Assembly: GCA_049446715.1 (NCBI GenBank)
Contig: JBMTQX010000002.1
Location: 1-64,000, forward strand
DNA: 64,000 bases
Direction of reading: 5' to 3'
DNA from: Eutrophocola sp049446715
GTDB taxonomy: Bacteria; Pseudomonadota; Gammaproteobacteria; Pseudomonadales; Pseudohongiellaceae
How positions within the stretch are numbered: the first letter of the stretch is position 1; each line of letters begins with the position of its first letter. The notes below the pieces were generated by a model. The model was not told the DNA's origin and did not search any database. It saw nothing but the letters and a program-made list of their open reading frames with translations. The translations under genes were made by a program, and so were the position numbers. Below, piece by piece: positions 1 through 8,393 of the stretch.

Positions 1-2
1 CA

Positions 3-2096
3 CCGACACCACCGAATGCACAACGAGCCTGGCCGGAAGGCTACATCACCGGGCAGGTGACCAGCATCAACGGGCCGGAAGCCGGGGTCTGGGTTATCGC
101 CGAGACCAATGAACTTAACACGCCCTATATCAAGATTGTCGTCACCGATCACGACGGTCGCTACACACTGCCGCAATTGCCTGAAGCCACCTATAACGTA
201 TGGGTCCGTGGTTACGGCCTAGTGGATTCCGAATCTGTGGAAGGACGTCCTGGCGATCGCGATCTCGATTTAACGGCCATGGTGGCAGGCTCGCCCCAGG
301 AAGCGGCCAAGGTGTATCCGCCCGATTACTGGTTTGCGCTGCTGAATATCCCGACAGTCGACATGTTCCCGGGCACTGGCCCGCAGGGCAACGGCTTTTC
401 CCCGCAGATCGAAACCCAGAAAGAGTGGGTGCATGCCTACAAATCCCGCTGCCATTTCTGTCATCAACAGGGCAGTGAAATCACCCGTACCCTGGACCAC
501 ATGGATCACCTGGGCTTTGATTCTCACGAAGAAGCCTGGGATTACCGTCTGCAGTTAGGCGTGCGCGGTGGCCAGATGTATGGCTCCTTTGTTGGCCTGG
601 GCCGTGAAGGCATGCTGGCTATCCTAGCTGACTGGACCCGCAGCATCGAGGATGGCCTGGTACCCCCGGAAGCGCCGCCACGTCCGGCAGGCATTGAGCG
701 TAATGTGGTTGTGACGTTGCGTGACATCGGCGGTGATCATGATTTCATGCATGACGAGATCACCACTGACAAGAACAATCCGACTGTGAACGCCTTTGGT
801 CCCACCTATGCCGTATCTTCCGGACATGGCACCCTGGAAGTCGTTGATCCGATCACCAATGACAATTACAAGTTCAATATCCCCACTCGGGAAGATCCGC
901 GTATCGTGCGTAACCGTTTTCCGGCACCCGGACTGCCTTCGAATTTCTGGGGAGACCAGCATATCTGGGGCGTGGAAAATCCTTCCGATCCCCACAATCC
1001 CATGATGGACAGTCTGGGTAGGGTCTGGATGACATCCAAGATCCGCAATGACCAGCCGGACTGGTGTAGCCGCGGCTCAGATAACAAGTTTGCGCAGTAC
1101 TATCCGCTCAGTCGCAGTGGCCGGCAGGCATCTGTCTATGATCCATCCACCGGCAAATTCGAGCTGATCGACACCTGTTTCTCCACCCATCATCTGCAAT
1201 TTGCCACCAACACTGACCGGACGCTTTATTTCAATGAACTCTCCGGTCCGATGTTCGGCTGGATAGACACCCTGACCTACGACATCACCCATGATGAACA
1301 GGCCTCCCAGGGCTGGTGTCCGCAGATTATCGACACCAATGGTGATGGCAAAATCACCAAGCCATGGAATGAAGCCGGCACTGAAAATCCCGATCCCGCG
1401 CTGGATACCGAAGTGCGTTACAACCTGTATGCCGTGATTCCCGATCCCAATGACGGTGATGTCGTCTGGGGTGCTGCGGAAACCTATCCCGGTTATATCG
1501 TGCGCCTGGATCGGGGTGATAATCCGCCGGAAACCTGTATCTCTGAAGTTTATGAGGTGGCTGATCCGGGCCTGGATCCGCGCGGTATCGACTTGGATTC
1601 CAACGGCGTCGTGTGGACTGCACTGGCCGCCTCCAGCCATTTTGCCCGCTTTGATCGCAGCAAGTGCGATGTTCTCAATGGTCCCGGTACGCACCTGGGC
1701 ACCCATTGTGAGGAAGGCTGGACACTCTACAAAACCGACGGTCCTACGTACCCGGATACCGATATCCCGGCCGACTTCCATTACTTCGGCTGGGTTGACC
1801 AGCACAATGTCAGCGGCCTGGGCAAGGACACGCCGATCATGACCGGTTCCAATTCGGACTCCCTGATCGCCCTGGATCCGGAATCTGGTGAATGGACACG
1901 TATGCGTGTGCCGTACCCGATGGGTTTCTACCAACGTGGTCTGGACGGTCGCATCGATGATCCCGATGCCGGTTGGAAAGGGCGCAGTTTGTGGGCCAAT
2001 TATGGCACCCACCTTATCTGGCACGTAGAAGGCGGCCAGGGCACTACCGGGAAAATGGTGCAATTCCAGATTCGTCCGAATCCGCAGGCCCACTGA
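3..2096 (+). CDS. Secreted-type protein with carboxypeptidase-regulatory-like domain, CxxCH haem motif and propeller-like repeats (5' truncated)
   Basis: The reading frame is open from the left edge of the window, so the true start and any signal peptide lie outside it; the GTG at 57 is internal. The visible N-terminus (about residues 15-90) reads as a carboxypeptidase-regulatory-like beta sandwich (GQVTSINGPEAGVWV, GRYTLPQLPEATYNVWVRGYG). A c-type haem motif CHFCH is encoded at 451-465. The remaining roughly 540 residues carry propeller-like signatures such as DSLGRVWMTSKIRN and DSNGVVWTALAAS, resembling Vgb/SMP-30-like folds. I infer a periplasmic or secreted redox or binding protein. No substrate can be named. 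It ends just before a strong bidirectional terminator and converges with regA. Confidence 0.75.
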   Translation, partial: PTPPNAQRAWPEGYITGQVTSINGPEAGVWVIAETNELNTPYIKIVVTDHDGRYTLPQLPEATYNVWVRGYGLVDSESVEGRPGDRDLDLTAMVAGSPQEAAKVYPPDYWFALLNIPTVDMFPGTGPQGNGFSPQIETQKEWVHAYKSRCHFCHQQGSEITRTLDHMDHLGFDSHEEAWDYRLQLGVRGGQMYGSFVGLGREGMLAILADWTRSIEDGLVPPEAPPRPAGIERNVVVTLRDIGGDHDFMHDEITTDKNNPTVNAFGPTYAVSSGHGTLEVVDPITNDNYKFNIPTREDPRIVRNRFPAPGLPSNFWGDQHIWGVENPSDPHNPMMDSLGRVWMTSKIRNDQPDWCSRGSDNKFAQYYPLSRSGRQASVYDPSTGKFELIDTCFSTHHLQFATNTDRTLYFNELSGPMFGWIDTLTYDITHDEQASQGWCPQIIDTNGDGKITKPWNEAGTENPDPALDTEVRYNLYAVIPDPNDGDVVWGAAETYPGYIVRLDRGDNPPETCISEVYEVADPGLDPRGIDLDSNGVVWTALAASSHFARFDRSKCDVLNGPGTHLGTHCEEGWTLYKTDGPTYPDTDIPADFHYFGWVDQHNVSGLGKDTPIMTGSNSDSLIALDPESGEWTRMRVPYPMGFYQRGLDGRIDDPDAGWKGRSLWANYGTHLIWHVEGGQGTTGKMVQFQIRPNPQAH

Positions 2097-2109
2097 GTCA
2101 GGGCGGTAG

Positions 2110-2141
2110 AAAAAAAAGAGGAGCATGCTCCTCTTTTTTTT
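2110..2141. terminator. Bidirectional intrinsic terminator
   Basis: A 32-nt perfect palindrome: an A-run, AGAGGAGCATGCTCCTCT, and a T-run. It works on both strands, between the convergent haem-motif protein gene and regA. Confidence 0.9.
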
Positions 2142-2175
2142 ATGTCTTGTTTGCCCGCTACCTATCGGCTAATTG

Positions 2176-2706
2176 CTAGCGTTTGACGGGCCGTTTTGAA
2201 AGCTTTCTTTGTAATGTGCGCCTGTGCATACCAAGACAACGTGCTGTCGCGGAAATGTTGCCAGCGTTTTCGTCGAGAACACGTTGTATGTGCTCCCACT
2301 CCAGGCGGTCGACAGAGATGGGTTCTGCCATGGGTTCATCAGTCTGTTCATGGCCTTCAATAATCAGGGCCAGCAGGTCTTCCACACCCAGTGGTTTGCA
2401 GGCGTAGTTCACGGCCCCCTGCTTTATGGCGTTTACTGCAGTGGCGATGCTGGAATAGCCTGTCAGTATCAATACGCGCATGCCATCATGAATACGTTTC
2501 AGGTTTTTCAGGCAATCAAGGCCTGATTCCCTGTCTATCTTGAGGTCGACAACGGCATAGTGTGGACTGCCTTCCCTGGCCAGGCGCTCAGCATCTGCGA
2601 TACAGGTCGCCTTGAGAACACCGAAACCCTTTTTTTCCAGTGCCCTGCCAAGCGTGTCGATAAACACCTGGTCATCATCTACGAGCAGAAACACCTCGCG
2701 TTTCAT
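2176..2706 (-). CDS. regA: Response regulator, RegA/PrrA/ActR family
   Basis: 176 residues. An N-terminal receiver domain has the acidic pair in LLVDDDQ, a phospho-acceptor Asp at residue 54 (AVVDLK), the Thr of LILTGYSS and the Lys of CKPLG. A short linker leads to a C-terminal Fis-type helix-turn-helix (about 130-176, NISATARCLGMHRRTLQRKL), the usual RegA layout and length. The ATG overlaps the regB stop as ATGA (2703-2706), so the two are translationally coupled. RegA-type regulators control redox-dependent genes such as respiratory oxidases. Position downstream of the copper genes suggests co-transcription with them, which is inference. Confidence 0.88.
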   Translation of the reverse strand: MKREVFLLVDDDQVFIDTLGRALEKKGFGVLKATCIADAERLAREGSPHYAVVDLKIDRESGLDCLKNLKRIHDGMRVLILTGYSSIATAVNAIKQGAVNYACKPLGVEDLLALIIEGHEQTDEPMAEPISVDRLEWEHIQRVLDENAGNISATARCLGMHRRTLQRKLSKRPVKR

Positions 2707-4061
2707 TCGGACCGCTCCAGGGATTCAAACGGCAGGAATATTTCGATGACAGTTCCGCCGTGGTCGTGGGAAGTCATCAGAATGCGGCCGCCCATGCGAT
2801 TGATGCTGGCCTGGCTCAGGATCATGCCAACGCCCATGCCTTTTTCCTTGTCGCTGAATATGCGTGATCCCAGCAAGGTAACCAGTTCTTCCTTGATACC
2901 ATCACCATAATCCCGGATTTTCAGAAACCACTCCCTGTCATTCCACCCAGCTTCCAGGCTTACCTTGTCTGGACTGGCATCGGCAGCATTATTCAGAATA
3001 TTCACAATGGCCTGCTGCAACGTGGCATCGATCATGATGGGCTGAGAGGCATCGGGGGAAAGGATGTGTATTTCCAGATTGGTTTCCGGGCGCAACAGTT
3101 GCCACTGGTCGGTAACCTGGTAAATAAACGTTTCCACGTCACTGGGTCTGGCCGTACCAGCTTCCTTCAGGTTGGCTCGGTTGACCAGTTCCCTGAGTGA
3201 CAATTTGCAGGTATCAAGCTGCTGGTTCAGTACCGCGATATCCTTTTGCAGAGCTTCGTTGTCTGCATAGTCGTCGGTCATTTCATTGACCAAAATGGTC
3301 ATCGTGTTAAGCGGTGTACCGAGTTCATGGGCTGTGCCGGCGGCCTGCGTGGCAACAGCGAGGATTTGTTCGTTGCGCAGGTTTTCCTCACGATAGTGAT
3401 TCAATGATTTGTCCTGTGCCCGAATTTCAGTCGCCATCTTGACGACGAAATAAGTAATCAGTACGGCGCTGACGAGGAAATTGAACCACATGCCCAGGAT
3501 ATGCAGGCTGATGCCGCCGCTTGCGTCCATGTCCATGTGGGCATCCATGGGCAGCAGGGCGGAAAGCGGGAGGTACCAGAATAACAACAGCGTATAGGCA
3601 CCCAGCGAAATACCGGCAACTGCCCAGGTAAAGGTCCAGGGCAGGATGGCAGCAGAAATGGTGATAGGCACCAGGAAAAACGACACGAAAGGATTGCTGG
3701 CACCACCACTGAGGTAGATCAGCAGGGACAGGGTGATGACATCAAACAGGAGATGGCCAAGAAATTCGGTGTCGCCGATGTTTGCGACATTTTTCAGACG
3801 CAGTACCACTAGGACGTTGACGATGGCAACCAGGCCCAGCACCAGCAGGATGGCCGTGTACTCAAGATCAAGCTCTAGTAAAAACCGGGCATAGAGAACG
3901 GCGGCAACCTGACAGGCAAAGACGATCAGCCTAATGATCAGCAGGCGTTTCAGATTAAGCTGCGATGCCGCTAGCGGGAAAAATCGGGAACCAAACAAAA
4001 CAACTTCCTGGAATCTATCAACAGGCAGCCATTCTCTCAAAAACCACGGGAAAAATAACAT
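2703..4061 (-). CDS. regB: Redox sensor histidine kinase, RegB/PrrB/ActS family
   Basis: 452 residues. About six membrane segments lie between residues 38 and 210. The quinone-binding motif GGASNPF is at 119-125. The H-box HELGTPLN has the phospho-acceptor His at 245, and a HATPase domain follows (NILNNAADASPDKV, DYGDGI, GMGVGMILS). A Cys at 285 (QQLDTCKLSLREL) sits where RegB kinases carry their redox-active cysteine. RegB autophosphorylates when the quinone pool or this Cys is reduced and passes phosphate to RegA. The N-terminal 30 residues before the first membrane segment are long, and no clear ribosome site precedes ATG 4061, so a later start is possible. Confidence 0.87.
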   Translation of the reverse strand: MLFFPWFLREWLPVDRFQEVVLFGSRFFPLAASQLNLKRLLIIRLIVFACQVAAVLYARFLLELDLEYTAILLVLGLVAIVNVLVVLRLKNVANIGDTEFLGHLLFDVITLSLLIYLSGGASNPFVSFFLVPITISAAILPWTFTWAVAGISLGAYTLLLFWYLPLSALLPMDAHMDMDASGGISLHILGMWFNFLVSAVLITYFVVKMATEIRAQDKSLNHYREENLRNEQILAVATQAAGTAHELGTPLNTMTILVNEMTDDYADNEALQKDIAVLNQQLDTCKLSLRELVNRANLKEAGTARPSDVETFIYQVTDQWQLLRPETNLEIHILSPDASQPIMIDATLQQAIVNILNNAADASPDKVSLEAGWNDREWFLKIRDYGDGIKEELVTLLGSRIFSDKEKGMGVGMILSQASINRMGGRILMTSHDHGGTVIEIFLPFESLERSE

Positions 4062-4129
4062 AGCCTATGATCAGCCTGATCGCTGTCGAGCGACCGGTAA
4101 AGGTCATCATGGAGATAATGGTGCTTTTG

Positions 4130-5172
4130 CTATGCCGCCACGCTGTTCAACAGCCAGGCAAAGGCAACAACCTGGGGTACGGTTACCAGCGGCAGGAACA
4201 GGGACAGTTTAAGGCTGCCGGTAGTTTCCTTGAGTACCATGATCTCGGTGTAGTCGGTGGAGACCCCGGTCATCAGGAAAGCAAACCCGTTGCCCGGTGC
4301 ACTGGCGCGTGTCAGCAAATCGGCGGCAATGGGTGTGGATCCTTCAGAGCACACCTCCATGATGGTAGCCACCAGTACGGTCAGGCCGAGTCCACCCAGG
4401 GTTGGTCCAAACCAGGTGCCGAAGGTTTCCGGGGAGAAGAAAGCGCGCACCAGGCCGGCCAGAAAGATGCCAAAAAATATCCAGCGCAGCACCATGCGTG
4501 ATTCCTTGATGCCATCCAGCAACCTGTCCCTGAACAGCCGAAAATTCCAATCAGTATTCGCTAGGCCTTGTCTGGATTTCCCGCCAGAAACAAAAATCTT
4601 CGGGGAGGTCGGTCTGGTTCTGATTACCAGGCAACAGCCCCTGGGCTGACCAGTATGTTGAAGATATAACCGGCAATGAGGGCGATCACCATCGACAACA
4701 CAATGGAGACCAGGGTCCACTTCAAGCCAGCCAGGGCGATCAGTACCACTGTTAGGGAAAAGGAATTCCAGGGGCTTGCGACAAGAAAGGCGATGACCTG
4801 GCCGATACCGGCACCACGCTCATACAGTTTGGCGCCAACCATCAGGATGCCGTGACTGCAAAGGTCGAGTAGTAAACCGGCGGCCGTGGCGCGCAGTAAA
4901 CCGCCAAAACCGCCTTTTGTGCCCAGGATGGACATGACGAATTCACGCGGGACGCGGGTGAGTCCCGACAGCATCAGAATACCCAGTGTCACTCCCCACC
5001 ACATCGTATTGACCAGGTCGAATACCGACGTGGCCAGGGTTCGGTACCAGGCAGGCATGATCGTGGCACTCGGGAACAACCATTGATGCACACACAGCAG
5101 GACAATGGCGGTTAGCGACCCCCACAACAGGTAATCGGTCTTGTTCTTGGGATGACAACAATGATTAGCCAT
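4130..5172 (-). pseudogene. ArsP_1/DUF318-type permease, split by two frameshifts
   Basis: Two halves of one integral membrane permease lie in different frames. The first half (start 5172, stop 4624) has about five membrane segments and motifs such as LLDLCSHGILMVGAKLYERG and FLVASPWNS. The second half continues to 4130 with ESRMVLRWIFFGIFLAG, VCSEGSTPIAADLLTRA and TDYTEIMVLKETTGS, typical of the family's C-terminal repeat. The linker appears to be read in the third frame (LPGNQNQTDLPEDFCFWRE), so two one-base shifts are needed, near 4645 and 4575. The start is 16 nt downstream of copB, so it belongs to the copper operon. It is either a true pseudogene or an assembly with two indels 70 bases apart; the conserved coding on both sides makes sequence error a serious alternative. 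Confidence 0.75.
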
Positions 5173-5188
5173 AAGTCCTCAGTGCAGG

Positions 5189-5947
5189 TCAGTACCAGAG
5201 CCGCAAGCCGAGTACAAAGGCCGTTTCAGTGTCGTTATCGCCTGCCAGGGTGAGCCAGTCCGCCGTATCGCCCCAGGCTTTTTCCCAGGCCACACCGAAG
5301 TAGGGCGCTATTTCCCGCTTGAATTCGTAGCGCAGGCGCAAACCTAGATGGGTTTTGTGCATACCCTGGCCAACCCCGATCTCACGGTCTTCACTGAAGG
5401 CATAATTCAACTCCAGGCGTGGCTGAAGAACCAGGCGCTGGGTAAAACGCAGTTCATATTCAGCCTCCAAGCGGGCGCTGACATCGCCTTCATCGCTGAC
5501 AAATGCCGCTGCATCCACTTCAAACCAGTACGGCGCAAGGCCCATCAGGCCGATCACAGCGTAATCGCGGTCAACCTGCTCAAAATCATGGCGCCAGCCG
5601 GCCTGAATATCCCATAAGGGGGCGATGGCATGGCTCCAGAGCGCCTGGAATTCAAATTCTTTGGTGTCAGTGGTGTCGCTGTTGTAACGCCCTTCGTTTT
5701 TCAGCCAGAGCTTGTTGCGGTCATAACCGATCCAGCCCTGGGCTTCCCAGACCAGGTTGCGATCGCCATCATGCACCTGGTTTTCCAGGCGCTCGGCGAT
5801 GGCCAGGTAATTCAGGGAATCGCCATGCATCTGTTTGGCATGATGCCGGGCGGCTGCCATGGCGGCCGGGTCATAGAAGTCTTCAGCATGCTGGCCAAAA
5901 GCCGGGACTGTCATGAACATCAGGATGGCAATGATCCCTGTTTTCAT
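5189..5947 (-). CDS. copB: Copper resistance outer-membrane protein CopB/PcoB
   Basis: 252 residues from ATG 5947; this start gives a signal peptide (MKTGIIAILMFMTVPAFG) and overlaps the copA stop as ATGA. The body matches the PcoB/CopB family: AIAERLENQ, WEAQGWIGYDRNKLWLK, a run of amphipathic beta strands, LRLRYEFKREIAPYFGVAWE, and the terminal aromatic GLRLWY of an outer-membrane barrel. The Met/His-rich segment seen at the N-terminus of some homologues is short here (HHAKQMHGD). CopB acts with CopA in handling periplasmic copper; how is unsettled in the family. Confidence 0.92.
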   Translation of the reverse strand: MKTGIIAILMFMTVPAFGQHAEDFYDPAAMAAARHHAKQMHGDSLNYLAIAERLENQVHDGDRNLVWEAQGWIGYDRNKLWLKNEGRYNSDTTDTKEFEFQALWSHAIAPLWDIQAGWRHDFEQVDRDYAVIGLMGLAPYWFEVDAAAFVSDEGDVSARLEAEYELRFTQRLVLQPRLELNYAFSEDREIGVGQGMHKTHLGLRLRYEFKREIAPYFGVAWEKAWGDTADWLTLAGDNDTETAFVLGLRLWY

Positions 5948-7893
5948 GACAACTCTTCCTGAACGGAAACCACCTGCATCATGCCGGCATGCATGTGGTA
6001 CAGCAGGTGGCAATGAAAGGCCCAGTCACCGGGTGCATCAGCCGTGATATCAATGGCCATTTTTTCCCCGGGCTTGACCACGATGGTGTGTTTGCGCGGT
6101 TTATGGTTTGCGCTGCCGGTGACGACATCGAAATACATGCCGTGCAGGTGTATAGGGTGGGGCATCATAGTGTCATTGACCAGGGTCAGGCGCAGGCGTT
6201 CGCCAAGGCGGAAACGTATCGGGCTTGTCACTTCGGAGTATTTCACCCCGTCGAATGACCACATGTAGCGTTCCATGTTGCTGGTCAGGTGGATTTCCAT
6301 CTCGCGCTGCGGCGCACGAGTGTCCGGAGTTGGTGCCAGGCTTTCCAGGTCGGTATAGACCAGTACCCGATGCGGGACATCCTCAAGGCCCAATGGTCTT
6401 TCATGCAAGCGGTTCACCGGATTCATGGCCACGTTCATCACGCCAGGCCCCTGTGGGTGATGATGCGCCTGCATGTTGTCCATACCAGCCCCGGCCGGCA
6501 TTGCGCCATGATCCATCATGCTGTGGCGCATGCCCATGTCCATCGCACCGTGGTTCATGCTGCCATGGTCCATCGTGCTGTGATCCATGCCCATGCTGTC
6601 GGCACCGTGGTTCATGCTGCCATGGTCCATTGTGCTGTGATCCATGCCCATGCTGTCGGCACCGTGGTTCATGCTGCCATGGTCCATTGTGCTGTGATCC
6701 ATGCCCATGTTGCCGGCATCGTGCTCCATGCTGCCATGACCCATACCCTGGTCCATGCCACCGTGATCCATCCCCGACATGCCCATGTCTTTCATGGTCA
6801 GTGTCGGCCTGGGCCGCAGTGGCGGTACCAGGGCGCGCATACCTTCGCGTGTAGCCAGCGTTGCGGCGGCATAGCCGTATCGATCGTTGGTCTCGCACAT
6901 GATGGTGTAGGCCTTTTCATCCGTTGGGGTGACAATGACATCGAAGGTTTCCGCCGTGCCGATCTGGAATTCATCAGTATCAACCGGTCTGACGTCAAGG
7001 CCATCGGCGGCCACCACTGACATGGGCAGTCCGGGAATACGAACATTGAAGATGCTCATGGCCGAGGCATTGATAAAACGCAGGCGCACACGTTCGCCAG
7101 GCCTAAATAGTCCGGTCCAGTTTTCTGCCGGGCTGTGGCCATTGACCAGGTATGTGTATGTGGCACCGGTTACATCGGACAGGTCTGTCGGATTCATGCG
7201 CATGTCGCCCCACATCAGGCGATTGGCCAAGGCAGGATCAAAGCCTTGCGTCTCGACGTCTGCAAAAAACTCCCGCAAGGTACGCTGCTGGAAATTGTAG
7301 TTGTCGCTCATTTTCTTCAGCTTGGAAAATACCCGCTTTGGATCTTCAAAGGTCCAGTCCGACAGCATGATGACGTGCTCACGGTCATAGACGACCGGAT
7401 CTGTGCCGGCTGGATCAATGATGATCGGACCGTAGTGACCGAGTTGTTCCTGGAAACCGGAATGACTGTGATACCAGTAAGTGCCGGCCTGTTTTAGCGG
7501 AAAGCGATACGTGAATTCACTGTTGGCAGCGATGCCGGGATACGTCACACCGGGTACCCCGTCCATCTGGAAGGGCAACAACAGGCCATGCCAGTGAATG
7601 GAGGTGCTTTCTTTGAGGCGATTGATAACACGCAAAGTGAGCTCGTCACCTTCGCGCCAGCGCAGCAGCGGAGCAGGGAATTGTCCGTTCACGGTAATGT
7701 GCGCGGCAGTTTTGCCGGCCACGACACCTGTAGCCCGGTCAATGGTCAGGCTAAGATCATTTGCCGCCATCATGCCGGGCAGTGATGCATCAATGCGTGC
7801 AGACTGCGCCCAGGCAGGCAGCAGCGACTGGCCGGCGGCAAAGGCGCTGGCCATCAGGCTTTGGGACAGAAAACGGCGGCGGTTAAGTATCAT
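5944..7893 (-). CDS. copA: Copper resistance multicopper oxidase CopA/PcoA
   Basis: 649 residues with a twin-arginine signal (NRRRFLSQSLMASAFAAG). Cupredoxin copper ligands are visible: HWHG (100-103), YHSHS (141-145), HPIHLHGMYF and the C-terminal HCHLLYHMHAGMM. A Met/His-rich segment between the second and third cupredoxin domains (about 385-480) holds three perfect or near-perfect 19-residue repeats and degenerate flanking copies. The family oxidises Cu(I) and binds several copper ions in the periplasm; Tat export implies folding with cofactor before transport. It is first in the minus-strand copper operon, directly behind the CsoR-type operator. Confidence 0.95.
   Translation of the reverse strand: MILNRRRFLSQSLMASAFAAGQSLLPAWAQSARIDASLPGMMAANDLSLTIDRATGVVAGKTAAHITVNGQFPAPLLRWREGDELTLRVINRLKESTSIHWHGLLLPFQMDGVPGVTYPGIAANSEFTYRFPLKQAGTYWYHSHSGFQEQLGHYGPIIIDPAGTDPVVYDREHVIMLSDWTFEDPKRVFSKLKKMSDNYNFQQRTLREFFADVETQGFDPALANRLMWGDMRMNPTDLSDVTGATYTYLVNGHSPAENWTGLFRPGERVRLRFINASAMSIFNVRIPGLPMSVVAADGLDVRPVDTDEFQIGTAETFDVIVTPTDEKAYTIMCETNDRYGYAAATLATREGMRALVPPLRPRPTLTMKDMGMSGMDHGGMDQGMGHGSMEHDAGNMGMDHSTMDHGSMNHGADSMGMDHSTMDHGSMNHGADSMGMDHSTMDHGSMNHGAMDMGMRHSMMDHGAMPAGAGMDNMQAHHHPQGPGVMNVAMNPVNRLHERPLGLEDVPHRVLVYTDLESLAPTPDTRAPQREMEIHLTSNMERYMWSFDGVKYSEVTSPIRFRLGERLRLTLVNDTMMPHPIHLHGMYFDVVTGSANHKPRKHTIVVKPGEKMAIDITADAPGDWAFHCHLLYHMHAGMMQVVSVQEELS
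6535..6718 (-). repeat. Tandem 57-bp repeat inside copA (Met/His modules)
   Basis: Three consecutive 57-bp units, nearly identical at DNA level, encode MGMDHSTMDHGSMNHGADS. A diverged fourth unit (MGMRHSMMDHGAM) follows. The DNA identity points to recent duplication or slippage, so copy number probably varies between strains. The repeats extend the copper-binding Met/His tract. Confidence 0.9.
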
Positions 7894-7931
7894 GCAAGTA
7901 TCTTGTGAATCAGAGGGTGATCAGCCTATCA

Positions 7932-7950
7932 TATACCCCATGGGGGTATA
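7932..7950. promoter_or_regulatory. CsoR-type copper operator between copA and csoR
   Basis: A perfect inverted repeat, TATACCCC-ATG-GGGGTATA, lies midway between the divergent starts of copA (7893) and csoR (7973). TACCC/GGGTA palindromes are the known operator type of copper-responsive CsoR repressors. One site could control both directions. It contains an in-frame ATG (7940) that is part of the operator rather than the csoR start. Confidence 0.85.
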
Positions 7951-7972
7951 CAAGGACCCCAGGAATGAAATT

Positions 7973-8248
7973 ATGTTGATTGATAAGAAGAGTACGCTCA
8001 GTCGCCTCTCCCGGATTGAAGGACAGGTGCGTGGTATCCGGAAAATGATCGAGGAAGAACGGTATTGCATCGATGTCCTGCAGCAAATCGGGGCCATCAA
8101 GGCCGCCCTGTCGAAAGTGGAGGACGCTGTTCTCAAGGACCACAGTAAAACCTGTGTGGCTGCGGCCATTGCCTCCGGCAACGAAGCGGAGCAGCAGGAA
8201 AAATTCAATGAACTGGTAGACCTGATCGCCCGTTACAAACGGGGGTGA
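7973..8248 (+). CDS. csoR: Copper-sensing transcriptional repressor, CsoR family
   Basis: 91 residues from ATG 7973. The family signature RLSRIEGQVRGIRKMIEE is followed by the Cys-His-Cys copper site: Cys32, His57 and Cys61 (HSKTC). That pattern marks copper sensors within the CsoR/RcnR/FrmR family rather than nickel or formaldehyde sensors. The protein is all-alpha and binds DNA as a tetramer; Cu(I) releases it. I chose 7973 over the upstream in-frame ATG 7940, because 7940 lies inside the operator and AGGA precedes 7973. It is divergent from copA and probably represses both itself and the copper operon. Confidence 0.93.
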   Translation: MLIDKKSTLSRLSRIEGQVRGIRKMIEEERYCIDVLQQIGAIKAALSKVEDAVLKDHSKTCVAAAIASGNEAEQQEKFNELVDLIARYKRG

Positions 8249-8349
8249 TGCCGCACTTCAAAGTGCTCCTGGCCTAGAGTGCATGCCAGCCTACAGGCCA
8301 TTGCCTGACTGCGACAATATGCCGCATCCAGTTCACCAGCGGCAAAAAC

Positions 8350-8355
8350 TATAAT
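8350..8355 (+). promoter_or_regulatory. Candidate -10 box (TATAAT) of the copper receptor gene
   Basis: A consensus TATAAT lies 38 nt upstream of the receptor ATG. No good -35 hexamer is seen at 16-18 nt, so an activator or extended contacts may be needed. AGGA at about 8382 is the likely ribosome site. Confidence 0.45.
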
Positions 8356-8393
8356 GACAACCTGACGTATTTCCCCAGCATCAGGATGTCATC

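Noticed and set aside
1077..2126. A 349-codon open frame opposite the first gene
   Set aside because: Composition mirrors the plus-strand gene, and it would run into the terminator palindrome.
6535..6718. Tandem repeats that might be a CRISPR array
   Set aside because: Units are contiguous without spacers and encode an in-frame Met/His-rich part of CopA.
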